Positions 1 through 7,987 of a stretch of DNA of 13,806 nt are shown one piece after another. Every line of letters begins with the position of its first letter. Within the stretch, counting starts at the first letter, position 1. A program made the position numbers and the translations under genes. The DNA comes from Brumimicrobium sp035497735 (GTDB taxonomy: Bacteria; Bacteroidota; Bacteroidia; Flavobacteriales_D; Crocinitomicaceae), in NCBI GenBank assembly GCA_035497735.1, contig DATJCX010000013.1, positions 1 through 13,806 of the forward strand, written 5' to 3'. Under the pieces are notes generated by a model. The model worked only from the letters and a program-made list of their open reading frames with translations. It was not told where the DNA came from and searched no databases.

Positions 1-1021
1 GTTTGGTCCTGCTAACTTAAATGTTGGTGAATCTGCTACATTCACAGTAACATACGAAATCACACAAGATGATATCAATAATGGTGGAGTTTACAACATT
101 GCGTTAGCTACAGGAAATGATCCAAATGATGACCCTGTAACAGTTGATTCAAATGATCCAAACCCACTTGACCCAACAGATCCAAACTACGACCCAGCTT
201 GTCCAGACTGTACATTTACAGAATTAGAGCAAGAGTCAGGAATTGATTTAACAAAATCAGGATTATACGTTGACTTCGATAACGATGGAAATGTGAATGT
301 TGGTGATGTTATTGAGTACACATTTACAGTAACAAATACTGGAAACACGACCTTAACGGATGTAGTTGTAACTGACCCATTATTAGGAAACGACCCATTG
401 TTTGGTCCTGCAACTCTTGATGCTGGCGAATCTTCTACATTTACAGTAACATACGGAATCACACAAAGTGATATTGACAATGGTGGAGTTTACAACATTG
501 CGTTAGCTACAGGAAATGATTCAAATGATGACCCTGTAACAGATGATTCAAATGATCCAAACCCACTTGACCCAACAGATCCAAACTACGACCCAGCTTG
601 TCCAGACTGTACATTTACAGAACTAGATGCTAACCCTGAGCTTACGCTTTGGAAGTCTGGAGTATATGTAGATGAGAATGGTGACGGTAAGTTGAACATT
701 GGAGATGTTGTTGAATATACTTTTGTAGTTGAAAACACAGGAAATACGACAATAACTGATATCTATGTAACTGACCCAATGGTAACTGTTAATGGAGGAC
801 CAATTACACTGGCTCCAGGAGAGGTGGATTCAACTACTTTTACAGCAACGTATTATCTAACACACGCTGATATTTACGAAGGAGTAGTTTACAACTTAGC
901 AACTGTAGAGGGTGAAGATCCAAGTGGAACACCTGTGTATGATGATTCACAAGATCCAGACCCATTAGATCCGACAAGTCCTTACTATGATGAAGACTGT
1001 CCAGATTGTACAGTGACTCCA
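1..1021 (+). repeat. 399-bp tandem coding repeat (2.5 copies visible)
   Basis: The coding sequence repeats with an exact period of 399 bp (133 codons). The TGT that opens the CPDC motif is at 200, 599 and 998, and the GTTTGGTCCTGC string is at 1 and 400. By hand alignment, bases 81-228 differ from 480-627 at about 3 of 148 positions, while bases 1-80 differ from 400-479 at about 15 of 80. The third copy (about 647-1021) keeps the spacing but is much more diverged. More copies probably lie upstream of the window. Confidence 0.9.
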
Positions 1022-1327
1022 CTTCCAAAAGATGACTTTGAGATAATTAAAGTTCCAAACGCATTTACACCAGATGGTGACGGTCAAAATGATACTTGGG
1101 TAATCGAAGGAATAGAGCTATACCCTAACAGTGTGTTGATTGTTTACAACAGATGGGGTAACATAGTTTATGAAGCTACAGGTTACTTAAACGACTGGAA
1201 TGGTACTTCTAATAACAACTTAAACGTTGGTGGAAACGAACTTCCAACTGGTACATATTACTATGTATTAGACACTAAGGAAGATAAACCAGGAGTAATA
1301 AAAGGATTTGTATATATCCAACGATAA
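1..1327 (+). CDS. Repetitive secreted protein with T9SS type B sorting domain, 5'-truncated
   Basis: The frame is open from base 2 to the TAA at 1325-1327, giving 441 residues; the N-terminus lies before the window. The visible part has the end of one repeat (about residues 1-82) and two full 133-residue repeats (about 83-215 and 216-348) of the DUF11/DUF7507-like beta-sandwich kind, with motifs such as GDVIEYTFTVTNTGNTTL. Each full repeat starts with an Asp-rich EF-hand-like loop (DFDNDGNVNVGD, DENGDGKLNIGD), and each of the three ends with CPDCT. Residues about 348-441 form the gliding-motility-associated C-terminal domain (PNAFTPDGDGQND, VYNRWGNIVY, PTGTYYYVL, KGFVYIQR), a type B signal for export by the T9SS. 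It is therefore probably a large cell-surface or released protein; an adhesive role is inference. The porP/sprF-like gene 30 bp downstream is its likely export partner. Confidence 0.88.
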   Translation, partial: FGPANLNVGESATFTVTYEITQDDINNGGVYNIALATGNDPNDDPVTVDSNDPNPLDPTDPNYDPACPDCTFTELEQESGIDLTKSGLYVDFDNDGNVNVGDVIEYTFTVTNTGNTTLTDVVVTDPLLGNDPLFGPATLDAGESSTFTVTYGITQSDIDNGGVYNIALATGNDSNDDPVTDDSNDPNPLDPTDPNYDPACPDCTFTELDANPELTLWKSGVYVDENGDGKLNIGDVVEYTFVVENTGNTTITDIYVTDPMVTVNGGPITLAPGEVDSTTFTATYYLTHADIYEGVVYNLATVEGEDPSGTPVYDDSQDPDPLDPTSPYYDEDCPDCTVTPLPKDDFEIIKVPNAFTPDGDGQNDTWVIEGIELYPNSVLIVYNRWGNIVYEATGYLNDWNGTSNNNLNVGGNELPTGTYYYVLDTKEDKPGVIKGFVYIQR

Positions 1328-1357
1328 GAATTGATTTCAAATAATAAAAATAAGGAA

Positions 1358-2278
1358 ATGAAAGCAATAAAGTATATATTAGGGTTAACATTGGTGCTAG
1401 CAGCTAGCACCAGTGTTAAAGCTCAGCAAGACCCACACTTTACGCAGTATTTTGACAACATGTTATTCATTAATCCCGGCTATGCAGGAAGTAATGGAAT
1501 GTTAAACATGACTGCTATTCACCGTGAGCAATGGGTTGGTTTTGACGGACGTCCACGTTCTTCAACATTCAGTATCCACTCCCCTTTGTCTTATGAGGCA
1601 ATTGGATTAGGATTAACCGCTGTGAATGACAAGATTGGTCCTATGAATCAAACCATGATTTATGGAGACATCTCTTACACATTGCGTTTTAAAAACAGCA
1701 ATGCTAAGTTATCTTTCGGAGTTAAAGGAGGAATAAATTTAATCAACATCAACAAAGGTGGATTAGATACAGGAACACCTGATGACCCTAAGTTGTTATC
1801 AAACATCAGAAATAATATTAACCCTAACGTTGGAGCTGGTATTTATTTCCACACACCAGGATTCTTCGTTGGTGTAAGTACGCCTAAGATTTTAGAGAAT
1901 GGTTATGATGGTGAAAAATCATCAAACCTTGAAAGACGTCACTATTTCGGTTCGGTAGGTGGGGTTATTTCACTAGGTGAAAAATGGAAGTTGCGTCCTA
2001 CTTCTTTGGTGAAAATTACTGAAGGAGCACCAATGAGTTTAGACCTAACAATGGCAGCGATTTATAACAGCCGTTTCTGGTTTGGTGTAAACTATCGTTT
2101 ATTAGCAGCAGTTGGAGGTTTTGTTCAGTTCCAAATTTCACCACAGTTTAAAGCTGGTATTGCAGGTGATTATGGATTGCAAGAAATAAGAAACCACAAC
2201 TATGGAACATACGAACTTATGTTGTCTTATGACTTCACATTTAAGAAACAAGGTATTCGTTCACCACGTTATTTCTAA
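1358..2278 (+). CDS. PorP/SprF family type IX secretion outer-membrane protein
   Basis: This encodes 306 residues, a normal length for the family. I chose the ATG at 1358 over an in-frame TTG at 1331 because it gives a clean signal peptide (MKAIKYILGLTLVLAASTSVKA, with cleavage expected before QQD) and follows an A/G-rich TAAGGAA. The mature start QDPHFTQYFDNMLFINPGYAG is the family hallmark. The rest alternates hydrophobic and polar residues with many Gly and aromatics, as in a beta-barrel, and ends in an aromatic-rich strand (YELMLSYDFTF). In Flavobacterium johnsoniae, SprF is needed for secretion of SprB, a type B cargo. Its position directly after a type B cargo gene and 13 bp before a PorE-like gene suggests it serves that cargo. 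A strong hairpin lies in its signal-peptide codons. The exact paralogue (PorP or a SprF-like partner) cannot be set from sequence alone, so no symbol is given. Confidence 0.88.
   Translation: MKAIKYILGLTLVLAASTSVKAQQDPHFTQYFDNMLFINPGYAGSNGMLNMTAIHREQWVGFDGRPRSSTFSIHSPLSYEAIGLGLTAVNDKIGPMNQTMIYGDISYTLRFKNSNAKLSFGVKGGINLININKGGLDTGTPDDPKLLSNIRNNINPNVGAGIYFHTPGFFVGVSTPKILENGYDGEKSSNLERRHYFGSVGGVISLGEKWKLRPTSLVKITEGAPMSLDLTMAAIYNSRFWFGVNYRLLAAVGGFVQFQISPQFKAGIAGDYGLQEIRNHNYGTYELMLSYDFTFKKQGIRSPRYF
1385..1419 (+). repeat. Near-perfect inverted repeat / RNA hairpin in porP signal-peptide codons
   Basis: Bases 1385-1400 pair with 1404-1419 as a 16-bp stem with one U-G pair (1391/1413) and a CAG loop at 1401-1403; the core is TGGTGCTAG-CAG-CTAGCACCA. 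It starts 27 nt after the A of the porP/sprF ATG and covers codons 10-21. No U-run follows, so it is not an intrinsic terminator. A role in slowing translation or shaping mRNA decay between the first two genes is inference; the pairing is seen directly. Confidence 0.8.
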
Positions 2279-2291
2279 TTTAATTTAACCA

Positions 2292-4550
2292 ATGAAAATG
2301 AGAACAATATTAACAACAATATTAGCGATAAGTTTAACATTAGCGGTAGTCGGACAAGGAGGTAAATTAAAGAAGGCTGACAATTACTTTGAACGTTTAT
2401 CATACGCATACGCTGCAGAAATGTATGAGCAAGTATTAGGTTCAGAATTCGACAGTCCAGCAATGCAGGGACGTTTGGCTTTCTCCTACTTCAAAATGGG
2501 GGAAACTCAAAAATCAATCGACACCTATGCTGGGATGATCAATAGTTCACAAGCTACGGTAGAAGATTACTACAATTATGCTTATGTACTTAAACTAGTA
2601 GGAAAATATTCTGAAAGTGATAAGTGGATGAATAAGTATGCAACAGACGCTTCAACAGACAAAAGAAGTCAGCTATATTTAGCCAACAAAAATTACAAGT
2701 CTAAAATAGAAGACATGGCACCATTTTTTGCCATTAAAAACTGGGATTTAAACTCTAAACATTCAGACTTTGGTGGTTACTATTCTTTAGCAATGGACGA
2801 AGTATATTTCGTTACAGCAAGAAGAAACCGTGCTTTTGTTAAAAATGAATGGGCTTGGGATGCCAACCGTTTCTTAGATTTATTTAAAGTTGAAGTAAAT
2901 CAAGAAAATGAGTTTGGAAAACCAAAGCAAGTTTCTAAGCTAAACACAAAATTCCACGAAGGGCCTATGGCTTTTTCACCAGATGGAAAATATGTTTACT
3001 ACACCCGTAACAACGTTGCCTCGGGTAAAAAGCGTAGAGATGGGGATAAAATTCAAAACCTTAAACTTTACTATGCTGAAATCAATGAGAAAGGCAAATA
3101 CATAAAGGAAAAAGAATTCCCTTATAACTCTAAAGAGTATTCTGTTGGTCACCCTACGATTACAGCAGACGGAAAAACGATGTACTTAGTTTCTGACATG
3201 CCAGGTGGTCTTGGTGGAGCAGACCTTTACAAAGTTGAATTGAAAGAAAATGGTGAGTTTGGAGAAATGATTAACCTAGGAGCTGAAATCAATACAGAAG
3301 GACAGGAAATGTTCCCTTTTATTGATGCAGAAGGAAGATTGTTTTTCTCAACAGATGGTCATCCTGGTTTAGGAGGATTGGATGTGTTTGTTGCGATTCT
3401 AACAGAAGAAGGAGTTGTACAAAACATTCATAATCTTGGTTTACCAATCAATAGTAAAGGAGATGACTTTGCTTTCACGATGTCAAAAGACTTTAAGAAA
3501 GGATTTATTTCTTCAAATAGAGAAGGTGGTCAAGGAGGTGATGATATCTATTTAGTAGAATCTATCCGTCCACTTACATTTGGTGTAACTATTAAAGGAA
3601 AAACTAAGAACAAGGAAGGAGAAATGATTCCTTTTGCTTCAGTTGACTTAAAGGATGAGGATGGAAATGTTATAGCTACAGTAACATCGAATGAAAATGG
3701 AGAATATAGTTTTGCAGCTGAATACAAAAAGAATTATGCACTAACAGGTAACAAAGAGGAGTATTTCGAAGGTAATAACAAAGCGAATACATTCACAGAT
3801 GAGAATGTAGTTTATGTAGACGTTGTTTTAGAAAAAGACCCAGGAATTTCACTTCTAGTAATCATTACAGATGCTAAAACAGGTGCGTTCTTAGAAGCGG
3901 TTCAAGTAAGTTTAACAGATAACCTACTTGATAGAACTAGAAATGACTTAACACCAGCTTCTGGAGAGTTAATTCAGCCACTTTACTCTAAGCGTATTGA
4001 CGATAGAGGTAGCTACAACATTGTACTACAAAAAGAAGGTTACTTTACGAAAACAGTTACACATAACATTCACTTTACAGAGCCAGGACAATATAGAATC
4101 GAGGAGGCGCTTGACCCAATGGTTGAGGACTTAGCTGAAATGATTCAGATTAATCCAATTAACTTTGATTTGAACAAATATAACATTAGACCTGACGCTG
4201 CAATTGAGTTAGATAAGATTGTGGAAATTATGAATAAATATCCAAACATGATTATTGAACTTGGTGCTCATACTGACTGCCGTGCTTCGAAAGCATACAA
4301 CATGAGGTTATCAGACAATAGAGCTAAAGCATCTGCAGAATACATTAGAAAAGGGATTACTGATCCAGATCGTATTTACGGGAAAGGATATGGTGAGTCT
4401 CGTCTATTAAATCACTGTGAATGTGAGGGAACTAAAATCGTTCCTTGTTCAGAAGAAGAACATGCAGTTAACAGACGTACAGAATTCAGAGTTATCTCTA
4501 CTGGGGATGATAAGGTAAGAGTAAAAAACACAAGTGACGACAGTTTCTAA
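2292..4550 (+). CDS. PorE-like OmpA-family protein (TPR, PD40 propeller, CarboxypepD-like, OmpA)
   Basis: This is a periplasmic protein of 752 residues, probably anchoring an outer-membrane complex to peptidoglycan. It has a signal peptide (MKMRTILTTILAISLTLAVVG) without a lipobox Cys. TPR-like helices follow at about 20-130 (ADNYFERLSYAYAAEMYEQVL). PD40/WD40-type propeller blades span about 150-425 (FSPDGKYVYYT, ITADGKTMYLVSD, GGADLYKVEL, GGDDIYLVE). A carboxypeptidase-regulatory-like sandwich lies at about 429-515 (KGKTKNKEGEMIPFASVDL) and a second sandwich-like stretch at about 516-605. The OmpA C-terminal domain starts near 617, with the predicted peptidoglycan-binding Asp662 (HTD) and Arg677 (LSDNRA). 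This order matches PorE of the T9SS, which is known to bind PorP and peptidoglycan. Unlike Porphyromonas PorE, it has no lipid-attachment Cys. It starts 13 bp after porP/sprF, so co-transcription is likely. Confidence 0.85.
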   Translation: MKMRTILTTILAISLTLAVVGQGGKLKKADNYFERLSYAYAAEMYEQVLGSEFDSPAMQGRLAFSYFKMGETQKSIDTYAGMINSSQATVEDYYNYAYVLKLVGKYSESDKWMNKYATDASTDKRSQLYLANKNYKSKIEDMAPFFAIKNWDLNSKHSDFGGYYSLAMDEVYFVTARRNRAFVKNEWAWDANRFLDLFKVEVNQENEFGKPKQVSKLNTKFHEGPMAFSPDGKYVYYTRNNVASGKKRRDGDKIQNLKLYYAEINEKGKYIKEKEFPYNSKEYSVGHPTITADGKTMYLVSDMPGGLGGADLYKVELKENGEFGEMINLGAEINTEGQEMFPFIDAEGRLFFSTDGHPGLGGLDVFVAILTEEGVVQNIHNLGLPINSKGDDFAFTMSKDFKKGFISSNREGGQGGDDIYLVESIRPLTFGVTIKGKTKNKEGEMIPFASVDLKDEDGNVIATVTSNENGEYSFAAEYKKNYALTGNKEEYFEGNNKANTFTDENVVYVDVVLEKDPGISLLVIITDAKTGAFLEAVQVSLTDNLLDRTRNDLTPASGELIQPLYSKRIDDRGSYNIVLQKEGYFTKTVTHNIHFTEPGQYRIEEALDPMVEDLAEMIQINPINFDLNKYNIRPDAAIELDKIVEIMNKYPNMIIELGAHTDCRASKAYNMRLSDNRAKASAEYIRKGITDPDRIYGKGYGESRLLNHCECEGTKIVPCSEEEHAVNRRTEFRVISTGDDKVRVKNTSDDSF

Positions 4551-4611
4551 TAACTGAAGTGACACTGGTTAAAAATATTTAAGATGAGTAATAGGTAGGT
4601 AGGTTAGGTTT

Positions 4612-4650
4612 AAAACACGGGAGACGCTCGTCTCCTGTGTTTTTCTTTTT
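4612..4650 (+). terminator. Intrinsic terminator of the T9SS gene cluster
   Basis: Bases 4614-4626 (AACACGGGAGACG) pair with 4629-4641 (CGTCTCCTGTGTT), a 13-bp GC-rich stem with one G-U pair, and TTTCTTTTT follows. It lies 61 bp after the stop of the OmpA-family gene and points the same way. Confidence 0.85.
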
Positions 4651-4708
4651 CATCCAAGCTTTACTCATTGAACTTAAAAGACTTTTTTATAGAGTAGTTA
4701 GTTTTAAT

Positions 4709-4742
4709 AAAAAAATGGAAGACATCTGTCTTCCATTTTTTT
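4709..4742. terminator. Bidirectional terminator between convergent genes
   Basis: A perfect 16-bp stem pairs 4709-4724 with 4727-4742 (core ATGGAAGACA/TGTCTTCCAT) around a two-base centre. An A-run leads in and a T-run leads out, so it reads as a hairpin plus U-tract on both strands. It sits 17 bp beyond the aminotransferase stop codon at 4760 and also backs up the + strand terminator just upstream. Confidence 0.85.
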
Positions 4743-4759
4743 TTATATATCACTTAATC

Positions 4760-6022
4760 TTATTTCAACTTACTTAAAGCTGATCTTAAGCTATCAATAA
4801 TCGCATCAATATCTTCTACTTTTAACGTACCGATTGACAATCTGTACCATGTTGAATTAGCATCTGTTCCGAAGGCGTAAAAAGGAACTACTGCCAATCT
4901 ACCTTCCTTTAGAATATATTCAGTAATATCTCTTGCTTCGCTTAGCTCCTTTCCTTCCTGAGTTACTTTCCCTAATAAGTCAAACTGAATAGTTAAGTAT
5001 ATAGCTCCCTGAGGTGCAATAGCTTCAACTGAAAAACCTTCAGATTTAAGCTTTTTAAATCCTTTGTAAACACCATTTAATCTTTCAAAGATTCTTTCGC
5101 GTTGGTTTTCAATAAAAGTAGTATAAGCAGTTAAGTCTTTCATATAATTAGCAAAAGCAATCTGCTCCGCTTTAGGTGCCCACGCTCCGATATGTGAATT
5201 AATAGACTTGATTTTATCAACAACATGCTTCGGTCCGAAGCACCATCCTACTCGCACTCCAGTTGCTGAAAGTGACTTGGACAAACCATCTACGAAAATA
5301 GTGTAAGCTCTCATTTCTGGACGCAATTCAACAGGATTGTAATGTTCAACCCCATCCATTGTTAACTCCCAATAGATTTGGTCATACATAATGTAAACTG
5401 GCTTCTCGTTTGGCCCTCTCCTCTTATTCTCTTCCAATACCATGTCACAAATCTCCTCCAAACCTTCTTTTGTAAAAACAGTTCCTGTTGGATTTTGTGG
5501 TGAGCAAAGTGCAATTAAAGACGCCTCCTGAATTGCAGGAAGAATATCTTTTGCTGACGGCATAAAATTGTTCTCCGGTGTACCAGTTACAACAAATGGT
5601 TTTGCTCTATGCAGATAAGAATAGTGATTATTATTCCAAGATGGTACTGAGTAAACAACGGTATCTCCTGGGTCAACTATTGCTGAGTAAACACTATAAA
5701 TAATAGGTCTCGCTCCTCCAACAATACAAATTTCTTCCGGAGAGTAATCAACTTTCCCTCTAACTTTCAATAATTTAGAAACAACTTCTCTTGTCTCCAA
5801 AACTCCATTAGCCAATGGATAATTCGTGTTTTGATTTTGATAAGATTCAACAATTGCTTCTTCTAATTCTTTTGGAATTGGAAATTCATTTGGATCAAAA
5901 TCACCAATAGTTAGATTGTAAATCTTATTCCCTTGGGCAATCAATGCCTTTACTTCGCCAGCTAGTTTTATAATTTCTGAACCGATGATATTTTCGGCTA
6001 ATTGAGACACCTTTCCTTCCAT
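4760..6022 (-). CDS. Class I/II PLP-dependent aminotransferase (aspartate aminotransferase-like)
   Basis: This 420-residue cytoplasmic enzyme has the full fold-type I aminotransferase set. The Schiff-base Lys249 is in DGLSKSLSATGVRVGW. The cofactor-ring contacts are Asn177 in SPQNPTG and Asp214 with Tyr217 in YDQIY. Arg257 is the usual phosphate contact, and Arg394 in YRLSIG is the usual contact for the substrate alpha-carboxylate. The N-terminal arm has the typical NLTIGDFDP. The reaction would be pyridoxal-phosphate-dependent transfer of an amino group between an amino acid and a 2-oxo acid. Aspartate/glutamate specificity is only a family guess, because related enzymes also use aromatic amino acids or alanine. 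The ATG at 6022 gives a normal start with no leader. It is transcribed alone behind a candidate promoter and ends at a bidirectional terminator. Confidence 0.88.
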   Translation of the reverse strand: MEGKVSQLAENIIGSEIIKLAGEVKALIAQGNKIYNLTIGDFDPNEFPIPKELEEAIVESYQNQNTNYPLANGVLETREVVSKLLKVRGKVDYSPEEICIVGGARPIIYSVYSAIVDPGDTVVYSVPSWNNNHYSYLHRAKPFVVTGTPENNFMPSAKDILPAIQEASLIALCSPQNPTGTVFTKEGLEEICDMVLEENKRRGPNEKPVYIMYDQIYWELTMDGVEHYNPVELRPEMRAYTIFVDGLSKSLSATGVRVGWCFGPKHVVDKIKSINSHIGAWAPKAEQIAFANYMKDLTAYTTFIENQRERIFERLNGVYKGFKKLKSEGFSVEAIAPQGAIYLTIQFDLLGKVTQEGKELSEARDITEYILKEGRLAVVPFYAFGTDANSTWYRLSIGTLKVEDIDAIIDSLRSALSKLK

Positions 6023-6045
6023 AATATATTATATAGTAATTTTTG

Positions 6046-6079
6046 CAAAAATAACAATTCACCTAGTCTAACACTACAA
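6046..6079 (-). promoter_or_regulatory. Candidate Bacteroidota promoter for the aminotransferase gene
   Basis: Read on the minus strand, 6053-6046 is TATTTTTG, matching the -7 consensus TAnnTTTG, 23 bp before the ATG. A TTG at 6079-6077 could be the -33 element, but its 23-bp spacing to TA is longer than usual. It is the only TAnnTTTG match I saw in the 162-bp gap upstream of this gene. Confidence 0.45.
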
Positions 6080-6184
6080 GAAAAGTAGTTTAAGTAAAAA
6101 TATATTTTAAAAGGCTGTTTTTAGAGATAGAAATAATAAACTCCTGATTCTATTTGAAAAATAAAAAATGGAGAAATAAACGAT

Positions 6185-7987
6185 TTAATTAATACTTCTG
6201 TAGGCTTTTCTGGCTTCTGTAACGAATAAACTACCCGGATAGTCTCGCATTAATTGAAAGTAGTATTCTGCAGCCTTCTTATTGTTAAATAAATGATTTT
6301 CATATATTTGACCAATTTGAAACAAGGCGTCGTCTGCTAATATATCATCTCCATGTTTCTCAACTATTTCCAACAGCAATTGAATTGCCTCATCCCATTT
6401 CCCTTGATTTTGTAACGCTCCTGCTTTACGCATAAGAATGTCATCCATTAAGTTATGGGTCGGAAAAGAAGAAACAATTGAGTCGTAAAGTACAAAAGCT
6501 TCATCGTAGCGATGTTGCTCTAATAATAAATCTGCTTTTGCGAATAAACGCATCGCTCTAAAGTTGGAATCTAATCCTAAATTATCTGTTATTAGTATCG
6601 ATAAATTAATAGCATCATTGGCAATTAATCTTGTCGTTGCTTCTTTCAGAATGTCCAACTGTGCTTGTGCAAACTTAAAGTCGCCATCATAATAGAAGAT
6701 ACGTGCATTCTTAAATTTAGCTTCCTCTCCTATTGGTTCAAACTTAAACTTCTTCTCTACTTGCATATAAAGCAATGAAGCCTCCCAAATTTCGTTTTGA
6801 AGTACATACACGTCGGCCAGGAGCAATTTGTTCCTTGCCTCTTCTAAATCGTTATAACGCGGATACGACAGTGCTTCATTCATCAGTTTTATCGCTTCAT
6901 CAGATTGATTGGCATAATAAGCTTGAATAAACGCCAATTCTCTCATGATTGGATACGCTTTTCCATTCTTAGGCATTTTTGAAAGTGTCGTTTTATACTC
7001 TTCAATGGTTTCTAGTATTTGTTGCTTCGTATAGTTCCGTTTAGAAGTAATCTCAACATATCGAACATTCAACAACAACTGCTCGGCAGCATAATAGTAA
7101 GGTTTGCCTTCCCCTAATTCGACGATATATTTAAAAGCATTTCTAGCGGTAGAAAAGTCGCCGTTTTTTAAGGAATTATTACCAATGATATAAACTTCCC
7201 GCCCATCATTTGATGTTCTTTTATCCAGCCCTTTTGATTGAATCAGTGCAGCTGGGAAATTTCTACGTTGAACTAAAGCCCAAATCAATAACTCAGAAAA
7301 GACGTTCTCTTTCGGATTTTTCTGAATTTTCTTAATTAATTCATTTTGAAAAATGACAAAACGTTCACTATCCTCATCTTCGAAATCAATCATTCGCGGA
7401 ATAATGGACTTTAATGAATAAATCATATCCGGTCTATGGTCCAATAAATTGATGTATTCTTGAATCATTTTATCTGTTTGATTCAACGCTCCATAAACTT
7501 GCGCATATTGAACATTCAAAGGATAGCTTCCTTTAAGCAATTGATCACCTTTCTGTAAAACTTCAAGGGCTGTTTGATATTTCCCAACATCATGAAATGC
7601 TTTATATAGATTTAAAACATTTCCTGCACTTCCGTTTAAGTTATTAATAAGACCTTGATAAATTTTCTGTGCTTTCTTTTCATCATTTTGTCGTTCCAGT
7701 TCAAGTCCTACTGCAACTTGGTACTTTGGCGATAAAGGAAAGTTCGATGCTTGCTTTTCAACCAACTTTAAAATTTCTTTATCATTTCCTACTTCACGCA
7801 GGCAAGACAAGTATCTATTATAGATGAATTCATTTGGCTTTTGTCCGTACACTTTCTCAAGATAAGGAACGGCTTTTTCACAATCTCCATTGTCAAAATA
7901 GTAATTGGCCAGCTGTTCGTCTGTATCTTGCGTAAAAGCAAAAGAGACAAAGAGAATAAAAACGATATTTACGAACCAATTATTCAT
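6185..7987 (-). CDS. Secreted tetratricopeptide-repeat protein, function unknown
   Basis: This encodes 600 residues from the ATG at 7987; a TTG two codons upstream is less likely. The N-terminus MNNWFVNIVFILFVSFAFTQ is a signal peptide with no lipobox, so the product is probably periplasmic. The rest is almost all helical TPR units. Examples are LANYYFDNGDCEKAVPYLEK near the start and, near the end, RYDEAFVLYDSIVSSFP, KWDEAIQLLLEIVEKHG and NKKAAEYYFQLMRDYPG; the last three resemble the TPR_6 repeats of BamD or CpoB/YbgF-like proteins. I see no catalytic motif, so it is probably a scaffold for protein contacts. It overlaps the upstream lipoprotein gene by 8 bp (ATGAATAA), which implies co-translation and a shared role. 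I see no strong terminator in the 162 bp after its stop. It is not a recognisable T9SS component such as SprE. Confidence 0.75.
   Translation of the reverse strand: MNNWFVNIVFILFVSFAFTQDTDEQLANYYFDNGDCEKAVPYLEKVYGQKPNEFIYNRYLSCLREVGNDKEILKLVEKQASNFPLSPKYQVAVGLELERQNDEKKAQKIYQGLINNLNGSAGNVLNLYKAFHDVGKYQTALEVLQKGDQLLKGSYPLNVQYAQVYGALNQTDKMIQEYINLLDHRPDMIYSLKSIIPRMIDFEDEDSERFVIFQNELIKKIQKNPKENVFSELLIWALVQRRNFPAALIQSKGLDKRTSNDGREVYIIGNNSLKNGDFSTARNAFKYIVELGEGKPYYYAAEQLLLNVRYVEITSKRNYTKQQILETIEEYKTTLSKMPKNGKAYPIMRELAFIQAYYANQSDEAIKLMNEALSYPRYNDLEEARNKLLLADVYVLQNEIWEASLLYMQVEKKFKFEPIGEEAKFKNARIFYYDGDFKFAQAQLDILKEATTRLIANDAINLSILITDNLGLDSNFRAMRLFAKADLLLEQHRYDEAFVLYDSIVSSFPTHNLMDDILMRKAGALQNQGKWDEAIQLLLEIVEKHGDDILADDALFQIGQIYENHLFNNKKAAEYYFQLMRDYPGSLFVTEARKAYRSIN

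Noticed and set aside
293..1327. An ATG at 293 as the start of the repetitive protein
   Set aside because: The same frame is open to base 2 and encodes a near-identical repeat upstream, so this ATG is internal and the gene is truncated by the window edge.
1331..1357. TTG start for the porP/sprF gene
   Set aside because: It adds nine polar residues in front of a complete signal peptide; the ATG at 1358 is better placed.
4589..4611. Short direct repeats of AGGT after the OmpA-family gene
   Set aside because: They are only a few copies, with no matching site elsewhere in the window and no evident function.
6023..6184. Terminator for the TPR gene
   Set aside because: The best pairing (ATAGAA with TTCTAT, about 6 bp, long loop, no U-run) is too weak to call.
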